Shown one piece after another: positions 45,816 to 56,299 of a stretch of 64,000 nucleotides of DNA (position 1 is the stretch's first letter; each line of letters begins with the position of its first letter). The DNA lies in the NCBI GenBank assembly GCA_021399435.1, contig JAJTUP010000001.1:744001-808000 (forward strand). The letters run 5' to 3'. Made by a program: the position numbers and the translations under genes. The DNA is from Diaporthe sp. PMI_573. Taxonomy: Eukaryota > Ascomycota > Sordariomycetes > Diaporthales > Diaporthaceae. A model generated the notes under the pieces. That model had not been told where the DNA came from, did not search any database, and saw only the letters and a list, made by a program, of their open reading frames with translations.

Positions 45816-48565
45816 ATGCCGCAGACGGATAGCGTCGCCTCTGCCCGGCCGAGTGACGGCTCCGTGTCCGCATCGGCTTTCCAACGGGCCTACAAAGGCA
45901 GGTTTGCGTGCGAGCCCCTGTCCACTCGAGCGATTGGTTATACCCCGTGGTTGGCCTGCGGCTGACACATGAACCAAAGCATGTATTCCCTGTAGGAAGC
46001 GCAAGACAAAGTGCAATATCACCGCGGAAGAGTACTCATCCGGCTCACCATGTGCGCGCTGCCGCCGTGAGATGCGCGAGTGTGTCTTCCCTGCTCAGAG
46101 GTATGGCAGGAGACATTCCGCTGGAGGCAGTCGACGTGAGTACACGACATTTTTCCATGCTGTGAGAGCCTCGTGGAGAGCCCCAGACCTGACAGTGTCC
46201 TCCTGATAATCTCGTGCAGCCAGAGGACAGCCTCGACGGTCAAGTGCAGGAGACAGCCAACAGTTCGTGTCGGATGCTGCCGAACAAACTTCTTTTGAGG
46301 GATATGCATCACCGCCTCCCACGACACGCCTCTCTGTATCAACTGCGGCCAACCAGCAGGGCCATGGTACTCCCCCTGATGGACTGCACCAAGGAGTCCA
46401 GCCGTCGTCCGACCTCATGGTGGCCGACTCGATGATGCGGACAGTGGTATCAAATGGACATGACGCCCTCAACCTCCTCTTTCAAGCGGCCAACCAGGAA
46501 GGTCAGTCCGACAGCCAAAGCCCAGGTTCGCGGCACCCGCACGGCGCTGGCCGTACACCACAATCCAGCATCGGCAATTTCTCCGCGGCTGCCTGCACGA
46601 GTAGCCCCGCCGTTTCAGTGCCCATGAGTATGAACATGGCATCGGTAGCTACGACGTCAGACCACAACACTGACGTCTTGGAAATCTGGAGTGCATTTCG
46701 ATTTGTGAGGATGGGATGGTTATCCGCACAGGAGGCAGTCACTTTGTTGATTTGTGAGTGTATAAATCCTATTACCTGTCCTGTACCTAGTAACCGATCA
46801 TCGGCGATCTCAGATTCTTCCAAAATATATCCCCCCTATCGCCTGTGTTGGACGACTTCTACTCTGACCACGCCAACCACTTTGACCTGGTCACGCGCGA
46901 GCCTCTACTGGGGTGCATGATACTGACCATATCATCTCGATACCATACCTTACCGACAACCGGTGGGCAGTCCAGAGGCTACCTGCTCCACCAGCGGCTA
47001 TGGGATCACTGTCAGCATATACTAATGCGACTCTTGCTAGGCCAGGAGAAGAATTCCAAGGCTAAGACGAGGACTTTAGGGTCCATCGAGGCGCTGATAC
47101 TCATGACCGAATGGCACCCACGGGCTTTGCAGGTGCCCCCAGTCTCTGACGGCTGGGACTCGGACATGATTTTGTCGTTTCCAGATGTGCGCGACCAGAA
47201 CGGCGCGGTTGTCGACAATCCGTCCCGCGACAGGTGGCTCGAGGACGTGATTCAGCCTGCACAACGGTCGGACAGGATGTCTCGGACAATATTGGGCATG
47301 GCCATGTCTCTTGCCAATGAGCTCGGGGTATTTGACCAGAACGAGGACCCGGACCCAGGAAGTCTGTCCCCGTATGAGATCCGGCAGTATCACAGGCGCA
47401 AGGCCCTGGCCAAGCTCTTGTTCTTGTACCAGGAGCAGCTGTCGTCAAGGCTTGGGTGCAAGTCACTGATGCCCGAGAGCGTGAGTCATGGGATATCGTC
47501 GTCCAGCACGTCGAGAATGTCGTTTGCGAAGCGCGGCGAAGATTGGAACTCTTTCATGATTGCTTCGACGGAGCTCACGAAGATGGTCAGGTCGATATCT
47601 GACGTGTTGTTCCCATCTCAAGCCATCACGAGCCAGCTGCTCCGCAGCGGACGATATATCGGCATTATCGAGCATTTCAGGCTGTCGCTCTCTGGCTGGG
47701 AAGAGAAGCACCTGAAGGGTTTCGGTGGGTTTACTTTGGTACCGTCTCCCCCGTGAGAACCGTCTAGCAAGGCTAACCCAGTTCATGACCAGGGGCGAAT
47801 ACATATTTCCATGACCTCCTGACTGTCGAGTACCAGAATACACAGGTCTACGCCAACTCTCTGGGCCTCCAAGCCGTAGTGCAGCGTACCCTAGCCGGCT
47901 CAGAAGCCGGCTCGACAGCGAGTCAGATCGAGATCAGCCCGATAGACTACAGCTTCATTCAAGCAGTCGTCGACGGCTGCCTACAAACACTGAAGATAGC
48001 ATCGTCCCTTTCTCAGAGGAACATATTAAAGTACGCGCCCGTCGGCATGTTCCTGCGGATAACCACTGCCTCCGTCTTCCTGCTCAAGGCACTCGCCATC
48101 GGCGTCAGTGCGACCCGGCTCCGACGCTCGCTGGACACCCTGACGCGGGCGATATCCGCACTGCGCAGCAGCGCGCCCGACGACCTGCACCTCTGCGGCC
48201 GCTACGCCACGCTCCTCGAGACGAGCCTCAACCGCCTCCACGACAGCTTCGTCCCCTCGTCGCGGCCTCCGAGCTTCGCCACCCGCCCGCCATCTGCGGA
48301 GCGGGAGGGTGGCACTGCGGCGGGGAGCGCGGGTGCTGAGGCGGACCCTGGCGGCGGCGTGGTCTTCCAGGGCGAGATGGGTCAGCTGCCTGGGCTGGAT
48401 TGCGAGGCCATGGGTGGGATGTTGGACGACGGTGATGATAGCTGGCTCTCGCTTCCCTTGGACCCGTCGATGGTTCCGTTTGGTATGGATGCTTCCAATG
48501 GGTTTCAGTGGCTTGGGGACGACTCGTTGGATTTCATATTCTCCCTTGCAGATCGTAAAGGCTGA
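45816..48565 (+). CDS. Zn2Cys6 fungal-specific transcription factor
   Basis: Five exons, 45816-45897, 45980-46135, 46220-46757, 46814-47724 and 47793-48565, give about 819 aa. The zinc cluster is formed across the first junction: AFQRAYK plus ACIPCRKRKTKC, then PCARCRREMREC (C-x2-C-x6-C-x12-C-x2-C-x6-C). This needs a GC-AG first intron (AAAG|GCAGGT). The fungal-specific TF domain includes FQNISPLSPVLDDFYSDHAN and MILTISSRYH. The 3' end of exon 3 (GTGTAT donor) is the least certain boundary. It probably regulates the adjacent reductase, lyase and transporter genes. The C-terminus is acidic and may activate transcription. Confidence 0.85.
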
Positions 48566-49954
48566 TAGCTGTAACACTGATAAAATTGCACTAGTAAATA
48601 TTCTTTGCCTGTAAACACCCAATCACGGAAGATCACTCGCTTCTCAGTTAGAGAAAGGGGCTTATACAAGGATGAGTGCGACGATTTCAGGAGAGCTCGC
48701 AGGTTCCATGTCAACAGAATTACTCATGCGTTGAGTGTCTTGTGAATCGCCACCACCCCGGATGAAACAATCCTTTACTAATTTCAATCGATAGTACCTA
48801 AGTATTTGTACCTATTTATGTATTTCCCAGTACTGGGGTGAGTCTTATCACGGACTATATCATCTCCGAACACAACCCCAGAAACTCTGGGAGACTGTGA
48901 GCCGGCACCTACATCTAGCCTTTCTGACAAGCTTAAGGTATCACTGTATCGCAGTGGCATTAAGGAGCACCCGCCCCCGCCCCTGCCCCCGAGATCCTTC
49001 ACCACCAGCCATTGACATGACCCAGATGGCCGCCCTCTCGCCCGGGCCCCGCCGAAGGGTGACCCCCAATTTCCACCCAGTGGTCGCACGACCCCAGCTA
49101 GCGCCGTCATGTTTCGGGCTGCTGTAGTGGATGATTGGAAGGTCCAAGGTCTCACGACATTTGCATGTGCGTTTATTGTGTGAGGTCGGATGAGGTGTAT
49201 TCGGGCCTAATCTATAGAAGATGGGTGGGCAAAGCCCGCCCTGATCTCGAGGGGTTAAATAGGTGGTCTGGCAAGTGAATACCGCCATTCAAATATTACA
49301 TTTATGCGTGCCCGGCACCAATGGATGTTAATTATGCTGCGAAAGTGGCAGACAGAAATGACCTTCAAGCGTCCATACATAACTACACTTTCTATCGGTC
49401 CGTTGCGGTCCTTCGGTGGTCGTTCATCCTCTCGAAAAAGAGAGTACGTACAGTCGAATTTCCTGACCGGTTTCGCGACTGGTGTGGTTGCTTCCGCCCC
49501 GGATACGACGCATCATAATCTTCTCAGCCACTCAGATTCATGTATGAGATGCAGCGAGGCTGTGCATTATCCCTAGCCGATGTTGGCGACCAAAACAGAA
49601 TGTGACACTTGCTGTTTGCAAAAAGAACCTAAATTTGGTGTACCATTTACCTTTGTAGCTGACGTAAACCAGGCGATAGAGATCGCTTTATTGTATCTTG
49701 ACTAAACTCTTGTGTATTTCAGATGAAGGTTTCCATGTTACCAGCTTACCAGGCTTCGACAACTTGAATATCGTTTGCCCAGCTTGCCACGTGGCTACGG
49801 TAGTACAACAGCGAAACCTCATGGAATTATGAGATCCTAAAATTCCTTTCGCATTCTTCGTTTGTTTTCCATTGCTAGGACAATTGCTCTTTGTCAGCAT
49901 TCTCTGTAGTGTACCATTCAAAACATTGCCCTTGTGTGTTTCATCGCGTGAACC
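48566..49954. other. Intergenic region
   Basis: About 1.4 kb between the regulator and the HET pseudogene. Only short ORFs without motifs. Confidence 0.55.
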
Positions 49955-50794
49955 ATGAATAACTATAAATATCACCGGCTCGAAAACGGCTTTATTCGAC
50001 TAGTTACATTGCTTCCTGGGGAGCATTATGAAAGAATCAAGATCGCCATCGACACAGCTGAGCTGCGGCTGGCCTGCGACACCCGACGAAGTCTTTCACC
50101 GCGAGTGACTGTCGAAAGTTTGTAGTCAACTTTGCCCTCTGACTGGTCCGTATGCGACACAATCGATGACGATATATTATTTTATTATGAGAAACCCAAT
50201 GGCGCAGTTTGGAAGGCTTCATGGGTCCACCCAGACTTGTCAGTCGATCCGTCGTTGTACCGAAAGCCGGCCTCTCCAATACAAACCAGCAATGACACAT
50301 ACGAAGCCCTGTCATACACTTGGAAATCAAGTGACCCTGAAGAAGATGTTATAGTCGAGATTGGGAGCGATGAGAATCCCAGGACATCGTCTCTCCGGCT
50401 TGGTGGAAACTTGGCTTGTGCGATGAGACACCTTCGTTATCCACAACAGCCGCGCACATTGTGGATAGATGCAGTCTGCATCGACCAGTCAAGCTTAGAA
50501 GAAAGAGGAGAGCAGGTCACAAGGATGTCAAGCATCTATCAAAATGCATCTCGCGTTATAGTGTGGCTCGGGAATGGGTCAGAGGAAAGTGATTTGGCTA
50601 TGTGTAAGCTAGCCTACCTAGGGAGACAAGTGATGATTACCAAAGACAATTGGCTCATCAACCCGCCTGGCGCAGAAGAGACATATTGGTGTGAAAGCGC
50701 CTGTGAGGTGCCGTATAGCGAGGGGGGGTGGACTACAATTGCAAATCTTCTCGGGAAGTCCGATTCATTATTACAGAAGTTTATTTTATTCTGA
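49955..50794 (+). pseudogene. HET-domain pseudogene, truncated
   Basis: One frame from an ATG at 49955 reads through a typical HET-protein start (GFIRLVTLLPGEHYERI), an in-frame TAG at 50123-50125, then HET block 1 (YEALSYTWKSSDPEED), block 2 (TLWIDAVCIDQSSLEERGEQ) and ...YQNASRVIVWLG. It ends at a stop after GKSDSLLQKFILF. The third HET block (W.R.W..QE) and the rest of a normal HET protein are absent downstream. The TAG could come from CAG by C-to-T mutation. It resembles the intact HET gene at 51362 but is clearly diverged from it. A short spliced product cannot be excluded. Confidence 0.75.
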
Positions 50795-51361
50795 GTAAGC
50801 TGTATTGTCATTCCAGGCGAAACATAACAACAGATAGCATGGCCTGGGGTGGACAAAGGACCGGAAACTGGCTGTCTAGTCGATTTTCTAATGCATACTA
50901 TAGTTTGCTGTATCTTTGCAAAGAATGATGTGTGCAGGCTCTCTCCGACCTTGAAAATGGAGACGAAGATAATCCGCTTGAGCCTGGCGGGCCTTGCGCT
51001 CAGTCAAGGCAGCTTGTTTAAGCCATCTTGTAAATTGCTATTAAAGATTCAACAGTCCTTCACTGCGGACCTCACGGACGATATACGTTGTAGATATCTC
51101 ACCTCTCCCCTACTTATAAATATATGATTGTTCAGTCTCTCCCCCGGACGCGCACAACCCTCCAATGGCAATTTTACCCCGCAGTTTAACCCCCCCTCGA
51201 TCCACCCGGCAGGTCGGGACGCTCTGGGCAGAAAAATTGACTTACTCTCGACTGCGAACGATAGTCCACGTTTCGTGACTGGGACCTCGACACTTCTGCC
51301 CTTACCCTGTGTGCTCCTTGCCCCTAACCATTGAAACCAAGCCAGCCATTCGGTGCGGAGG
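50795..51361. other. Intergenic region
   Basis: 567 bp between the HET pseudogene and the next HET gene. It may hold decayed 3' sequence of the pseudogene, but no HET block is readable. Confidence 0.5.
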
Positions 51362-53413
51362 ATGGGGCTGCGTCAGTATATGGAGCCATCGTGGCTACAG
51401 GACCTCATCGCCCCGGCGTTGTCCGTACTGGTATTCGCCATCTCACCAGTCATCTGTGTGGCCGTCATCATCATTTGCATAGTCTGGATAGGGTTTGACC
51501 TCAGGAGCAGACGTCCCAAGCCACTTGAAATTGTCCACCTGGGTGCGTATATTTGCGTCCACGCCGTCTTGCTGCCGTTTACCACAACAGCAGACGCCTC
51601 GCGCCGATTCGTCTACCGGGCGTCTAGGCTTGCATGCGAGGTCAGAAAATATAAATCGACAGAACCCCAGCTCCGTCCAGATCGTAAGGACAAGAACCTG
51701 CCACCGAGGAGACAGCCGACTTCGAGTTTAGGCGTGGACTCGGACGTGCGCAGGCCTTACAACTATCCGAAATTGAGGGGCGACCACGATATCAGGTTGT
51801 TTGAAATTTATCCTGACGGAGGGAATGGCGGTTTTCTTGGATATTGGAGAGATGGGGTCAAAGGGCGAATCATTCACTCGAATCTATTGTGGGGTCCTAG
51901 CTACGACGCTATATCATACACGTGGGCAGATGAGAAGGGCGATTCAGCAGAGACGGAGGAGATCTACATTATGAATGAGCGGGCGACAGTCTCCGTGACC
52001 AGCAACTGTGTCAGGGTCCTCGAAAAGCTACGACACCCAAAGAAGCGGCGGCTGGTCTGGATCGATGCAATATGTATCGACCAGCACAGCGACCCCGACC
52101 GGACTCACCAGGTCTCCCTCATGGCCAGGATATACATGTCCGCCAACAAGGTTATTGCCTACACCGGAGAGGCGACAGAGGAGAGCGACATGCTTTTCGA
52201 TTGGATGAACAGCGTCCACCCAAAAGATCTCGTAATACCGACAAACTCGGGGTGGGCCGACATGTTGGACACTGAAGGTCGAGAATGGGCCCCCGGCAGA
52301 GGGCAGCTCGTTGCAGGGCTCGAATATTTCTGGTATCGACTGAGCGTGCTGAGCTACAAAGTCTCTTTCCGTTGTAGTGAACTGTGGTCTATTACGCTCG
52401 GCAGTCAGCCCAGACAGGCTCGGGATGAGCACGCCACTTCCCTCTCTGACCAGGAAGTTCTGGACGCTGCAACTGAATACTTCTCACGCCGATGGTTTCA
52501 GCGGGTCTGGGTCTTGCAGGAGGTATCGCTACCAGACGTTCGCAGCGTTGTCATCGTGTGCGGCTCAAAGTCAACGTCCGCCATGAGAGCATTGCATTCA
52601 CTCTCCTTGCTTCCCAGCGAGAGTCTCGGTGCCTTGAATCTTGGACGTTTCTACCTTATGCTGCGCAAGAAGATCATGCGCCCTGGAAAATCTCATCTTC
52701 TTGACGTCCTCATCGAAACACGCGACAGGCATTGTTCCGACCCCCGGGACAAAATCTTCGGGGTTCTTAGTATCGCCAGTGGGCTCGATGAAGGCAGGTT
52801 TCCCGAGCTTGTTGCTAACTATGATCTGAGTACCGCTCAAGTGTACGCCGAGTACTCGAAGTTCTTCATAGAGCACCACGGACTGGCATTCTTTTGGTCG
52901 TTGATCAAATCCTCACCCGTGGTCCCGAATCTTCCGTCTTGGTCTGCGGACTGGAGTGTCCCATGGCCCAATTACAAGGCCGTACGCGGGAGACATCTTC
53001 CGGCTACGTCGCGGAAGATCGACCGGCTGGATCCGTCTGTGAGCTTTGAAAATGATTTCGAAGGCAGGGACCTCCTGAAACTCATTAGGCCCGCGGCTAT
53101 CCTCGGGGTATTCACAAGAGACGGGCATCTGGATGGGTCTAAAAGCACGACAGTCGAGGAGGTTGGCGATCTCCAGCGGGGACATCATCTCGTCGAGCTG
53201 TGTCCCGGAGTATGCGCCCTATTGAGAGAAAGCGGGGATCATTATGAATTGATCCAAGTTTGTCCGCATCACCCGGAAGTGGATGGGCTACATCAGGTTA
53301 TTGATGCTTGGACTGAGTATGTGGTGGACGGCAAGATCGATTTCGGTAATGTTGCGGTCGATGGGAAAGGTCGTGACTATTTATCAGGCTTGAGAACATA
53401 CTTGATTCGATGA
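51362..53413 (+). CDS. HET-domain protein with N-terminal membrane segments
   Basis: Single-exon 683-aa protein with ATG at 51362 (the frame opens slightly earlier at a GTG). Residues ~14-46 (LIAPALSVLVFAISPVICVA and on) are strongly hydrophobic and a second stretch lies at ~57-74, so it is probably membrane anchored before the HET domain. HET blocks are YDAISYTWADEKGD (~181-194), RLVWIDAICIDQHSDPDRTH (~230-249) and RRWFQRVWVLQEVSLP (~376-391), followed by DPRDKIFGVLSIA, the usual post-HET motif. It likely acts in self/non-self recognition or a cell-death response; the partner locus is not evident. A truncated relative lies just upstream. Confidence 0.88.
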   Translation: MGLRQYMEPSWLQDLIAPALSVLVFAISPVICVAVIIICIVWIGFDLRSRRPKPLEIVHLGAYICVHAVLLPFTTTADASRRFVYRASRLACEVRKYKSTEPQLRPDRKDKNLPPRRQPTSSLGVDSDVRRPYNYPKLRGDHDIRLFEIYPDGGNGGFLGYWRDGVKGRIIHSNLLWGPSYDAISYTWADEKGDSAETEEIYIMNERATVSVTSNCVRVLEKLRHPKKRRLVWIDAICIDQHSDPDRTHQVSLMARIYMSANKVIAYTGEATEESDMLFDWMNSVHPKDLVIPTNSGWADMLDTEGREWAPGRGQLVAGLEYFWYRLSVLSYKVSFRCSELWSITLGSQPRQARDEHATSLSDQEVLDAATEYFSRRWFQRVWVLQEVSLPDVRSVVIVCGSKSTSAMRALHSLSLLPSESLGALNLGRFYLMLRKKIMRPGKSHLLDVLIETRDRHCSDPRDKIFGVLSIASGLDEGRFPELVANYDLSTAQVYAEYSKFFIEHHGLAFFWSLIKSSPVVPNLPSWSADWSVPWPNYKAVRGRHLPATSRKIDRLDPSVSFENDFEGRDLLKLIRPAAILGVFTRDGHLDGSKSTTVEEVGDLQRGHHLVELCPGVCALLRESGDHYELIQVCPHHPEVDGLHQVIDAWTEYVVDGKIDFGNVAVDGKGRDYLSGLRTYLIR

Positions 53414-53509
53414 GTATGCTCGGTATGCACAATAATTAAATGGTTTCTATGTACAGAAAAGCTTTGAAATAATCACCAAATGTGACTGTCCACCCAAGTA
53501 GTCCCTCAA

Positions 53510-56299
53510 TCAAGCAGTTGAGTTTCCAATGCTCGGAACATCCGGCGCACCCACCAAAGCCAAGTTCTCGAATCCAGCCACACCATAAAGCGCAGCAGCG
53601 TTCGTGCTGACCCACTTGGCCTCATCAATGGGAATAAGGACATCACTGCCGTCAAACCGCTCCGTCTTCCAGGGCGCGTTAGGTGCGAGGCCGTCCTTGC
53701 TGCCGTCACCCAGGTACTCGGACCAGACCCTGGGCACGAGGGTGGCGTTCTGGCGCCTGTTGGCGACGTAGGCGGTGAAGCGCGAGTGGCCCTGCTTGAG
53801 GTTCAGGTTGCCAAAGTCCTTGCCGTACCGGGCCGCCTGCTCGGCCTTGGGGGCGCCGTAGTAGTAGCAGTAGTCGAGGAAGGCGTCGTAGAAGGGCTGC
53901 GTGATGTTGCGTCCCTCAGGGCCGTAGTGGTCGATTATCTGGTCGATGGTCTCAAGGACGCCGAAGACGCCCGAGAGGTGGGAAACCGTGACGTTGCCGC
54001 TGTTGGAGGGGTCGGTTGGTGGTGGTGCCCAGGCGCCGGTGTAAGAGTCATAGAGGGCTTCGCCGGTGACGAAGCCGTTCTTCAGCTTGGGGTATGTTAC
54101 CAGCGCCTCGGTGATCTTGTCGCGGGCCTCCTCCCAGCCCGGGCCGCGTCGCTCCCACTCGATCAGGTAGGCCTGCGCCAGGCCGGCCCAGTCGGTGCCG
54201 AAGTTGAGGTACAGCGCTGTTGGGTCAGGCTTGTAGACGACACCTGGATCACGGACCTTGCGGCGGGCATCGACGAGGACGAAGGCCCTGGCAGCTTCTT
54301 GAACCTCTCGCACGAGATCGCCGGTGCGCTCGTCACCACCAGAGATGTAGAAGAAGGTCTTTCTGTATACTGGCGTGGAGATTCGAGCCTGCTTCGCGCT
54401 GTCGGCCCAATGCTGGACTCCATGCCTCGTTCCAAGGCCGGTGAAGTTGCCGAGATGGTAAGAGTCGACCTCTCCACCGTGGCGTGCTTGGTCGTGGGCT
54501 AGCCGGTATGCGTCTGCGCGGCCAGTGCGAAGGAAGTGGCCCCAGAAGAACAGATCGGGAGAGAGCTCAGAGTTGTCCCAGGCGTAGCCACCGATATCGT
54601 ACCGCCATTGGTGACGGTCGTCATCGTAGGTGTGGATGATGTCGCCGTGGTCCCAGAATCCGTACCAGCGGCGCTGCTCGACTTGGCCTTCATAGAACTT
54701 GATGAGGAAGTCCATATTGTTCTCAATCGTCTGGGCTTCCGCAGAGTCAACCGGCGAGCCTGGCACATCCCAGTAGCTCCCGATAGCTTTGGTATCGCGA
54801 ATATACTCTGGCTCGGGAATCAGGACTGGCGGGTTGTTGGTATGATTGGTGAGACTTGACAGGGTATCGGCAGATGGAGTGCTCTCAAAGGCGTACAAGA
54901 ACAACTCGTTAGTACGGCCCACTCCGTACGGTGTGTTGTAGCCGCCTTCGTAGTCCTCGTAGGTGATCTCAAGTGCATCCAGCTGCTTCGCGTATGTATC
55001 CTGACCCAGCCCGTCGTGGTATGGTCTCAAGTCAAGAGGCTCAGCTTGAGGGCTGTAAAGCCAAAGAGTAATGGTGCCAGTGTCAGTGGCAGCGTTGGAA
55101 ATATCCAAACTGGTAGGGTACTTCTTCCAGAAGTCACGGAGACCAAGAGCAAGACCCCCAACGGAGGAGCCGCCCAGGTAAGCGAGACCCCCAGAGCGGG
55201 TACCGCCGGGGATTTTAACCCAGCTCTGTCCAGCCTTTGTGCGCTTTTTGAGGTTGAAGCCGTCTGGTGAAAACTGGGTGAGCCTGTAGTCGCTCCAGGT
55301 GGGAATCCACTGTAGGCGGGTGGTGACCCTCTGGTCCCAAGTCGTCTTGTCAGGCGTCTCGGTACCGTTGAACTGGGCAGACCTTACGTCGGCGCCAGGG
55401 TCCCGACGGAGGCCAGTGATTCCCTGTACCGCCTCGTGCAACAGCCCGCCGTCGACTCCTGCGATGCGGACGTGACGGTTGTACTGCTCTTCCTCGGCAA
55501 GAGGCACGTCGAACCGGACACCCAGTCCTGAGATGAAATCCGTCTTCGCCTCGCCGTCGTAGATGATGGTGTGGATGATGCGGATTGCCTCGGAGTCGGA
55601 GTAAAGGTAGAATCGCACAGTAAAAGGGAGCCAGTCATCGTGTGCGTCTCCGTCAATTGCAGAGTGGATGCCTTGCACAGTCACAAGTGCTCGCGCGGTG
55701 TTGTCCTCCGAGACAGTCGCATTGTAGATCTTGCTGGCAAAGCTGAAGTACTCGATACCAGTTGGTTTCCCGTCCTCGTCATCGTCAGGACTTCCACTCT
55801 GCGACCTCAAGACAAGACGACCGTTGTTTCCAACGACCTTGCCGCCTGCCTCAATGGATGACACAAGAACATCGCCCGACTTGGGGAAGGTTGCTGTGAC
55901 CTTGCCCGTATTCACAACGATCTCGTCATCAGAGTCGGTCACTTGTACGCCAGAGGGGCTGTTGCTGCTCTGTCGTCTTAGGCGGGACGAAGTTGTGTTT
56001 CCCGGGCCATCTGCAGTGATAGTGTACTCGTCGGCTGGTGAGCCACTTGCACCCAGGGCGTGTCCCGTCCATTTCAATGATCCATCAGGCCAGACGGCGG
56101 TGACCCATGATTGCAATTGAGCATCACCTGAAGCACTGAAGGTCGTAGCGTCCGCCAGATGTTGTCCACGGGGCCATGGCAAACCGAAGGTGACTCCTCC
56201 GAGGTAGCTGGGGGTGCCTTCGAGCCACTTGACCTTGACCGAGTCCGAGGCAGCAGCCGCGGTGCTCAGCAGGCCGTACAAGCCAAGCACAGATCTCAT
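53510..56299 (-). CDS. Large secreted polysaccharide-lyase-like protein (exo-rhamnogalacturonan lyase/PL42-like)
   Basis: Single-exon 929-aa protein with ATG at 56299 and a signal peptide (MRSVLGLYGLLSTAAAAS). The N-terminal half is beta-rich (VKWLEGTPSYLGGVTFGLPW, WVTAVWPDGSLKWTGHA). The C-terminal half has an alpha/alpha-toroid look with aromatic motifs (RRWYGFWDHGDIIHTYDDDR, RYDIGGYAWDNSELSPDLFF). This pattern fits proteins annotated as exo-rhamnogalacturonan lyase family or PL42-like, some of which remove terminal sugars from rhamnose/glucuronate-rich plant gums. I recognise the family only moderately well; the activity is inferred. About ten N-glycosylation sites are present. It is convergent with the HET gene at 51362, with about 100 bp between stops. 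Confidence 0.65.
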   Translation of the reverse strand: MRSVLGLYGLLSTAAAASDSVKVKWLEGTPSYLGGVTFGLPWPRGQHLADATTFSASGDAQLQSWVTAVWPDGSLKWTGHALGASGSPADEYTITADGPGNTTSSRLRRQSSNSPSGVQVTDSDDEIVVNTGKVTATFPKSGDVLVSSIEAGGKVVGNNGRLVLRSQSGSPDDDEDGKPTGIEYFSFASKIYNATVSEDNTARALVTVQGIHSAIDGDAHDDWLPFTVRFYLYSDSEAIRIIHTIIYDGEAKTDFISGLGVRFDVPLAEEEQYNRHVRIAGVDGGLLHEAVQGITGLRRDPGADVRSAQFNGTETPDKTTWDQRVTTRLQWIPTWSDYRLTQFSPDGFNLKKRTKAGQSWVKIPGGTRSGGLAYLGGSSVGGLALGLRDFWKKYPTSLDISNAATDTGTITLWLYSPQAEPLDLRPYHDGLGQDTYAKQLDALEITYEDYEGGYNTPYGVGRTNELFLYAFESTPSADTLSSLTNHTNNPPVLIPEPEYIRDTKAIGSYWDVPGSPVDSAEAQTIENNMDFLIKFYEGQVEQRRWYGFWDHGDIIHTYDDDRHQWRYDIGGYAWDNSELSPDLFFWGHFLRTGRADAYRLAHDQARHGGEVDSYHLGNFTGLGTRHGVQHWADSAKQARISTPVYRKTFFYISGGDERTGDLVREVQEAARAFVLVDARRKVRDPGVVYKPDPTALYLNFGTDWAGLAQAYLIEWERRGPGWEEARDKITEALVTYPKLKNGFVTGEALYDSYTGAWAPPPTDPSNSGNVTVSHLSGVFGVLETIDQIIDHYGPEGRNITQPFYDAFLDYCYYYGAPKAEQAARYGKDFGNLNLKQGHSRFTAYVANRRQNATLVPRVWSEYLGDGSKDGLAPNAPWKTERFDGSDVLIPIDEAKWVSTNAAALYGVAGFENLALVGAPDVPSIGNSTA

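Noticed and set aside
53786..54502. 238-aa plus-strand ORF inside the lyase-like gene
   Set aside because: Shadow ORF; the opposite frame is continuous for 929 codons with a signal peptide and conserved motifs.
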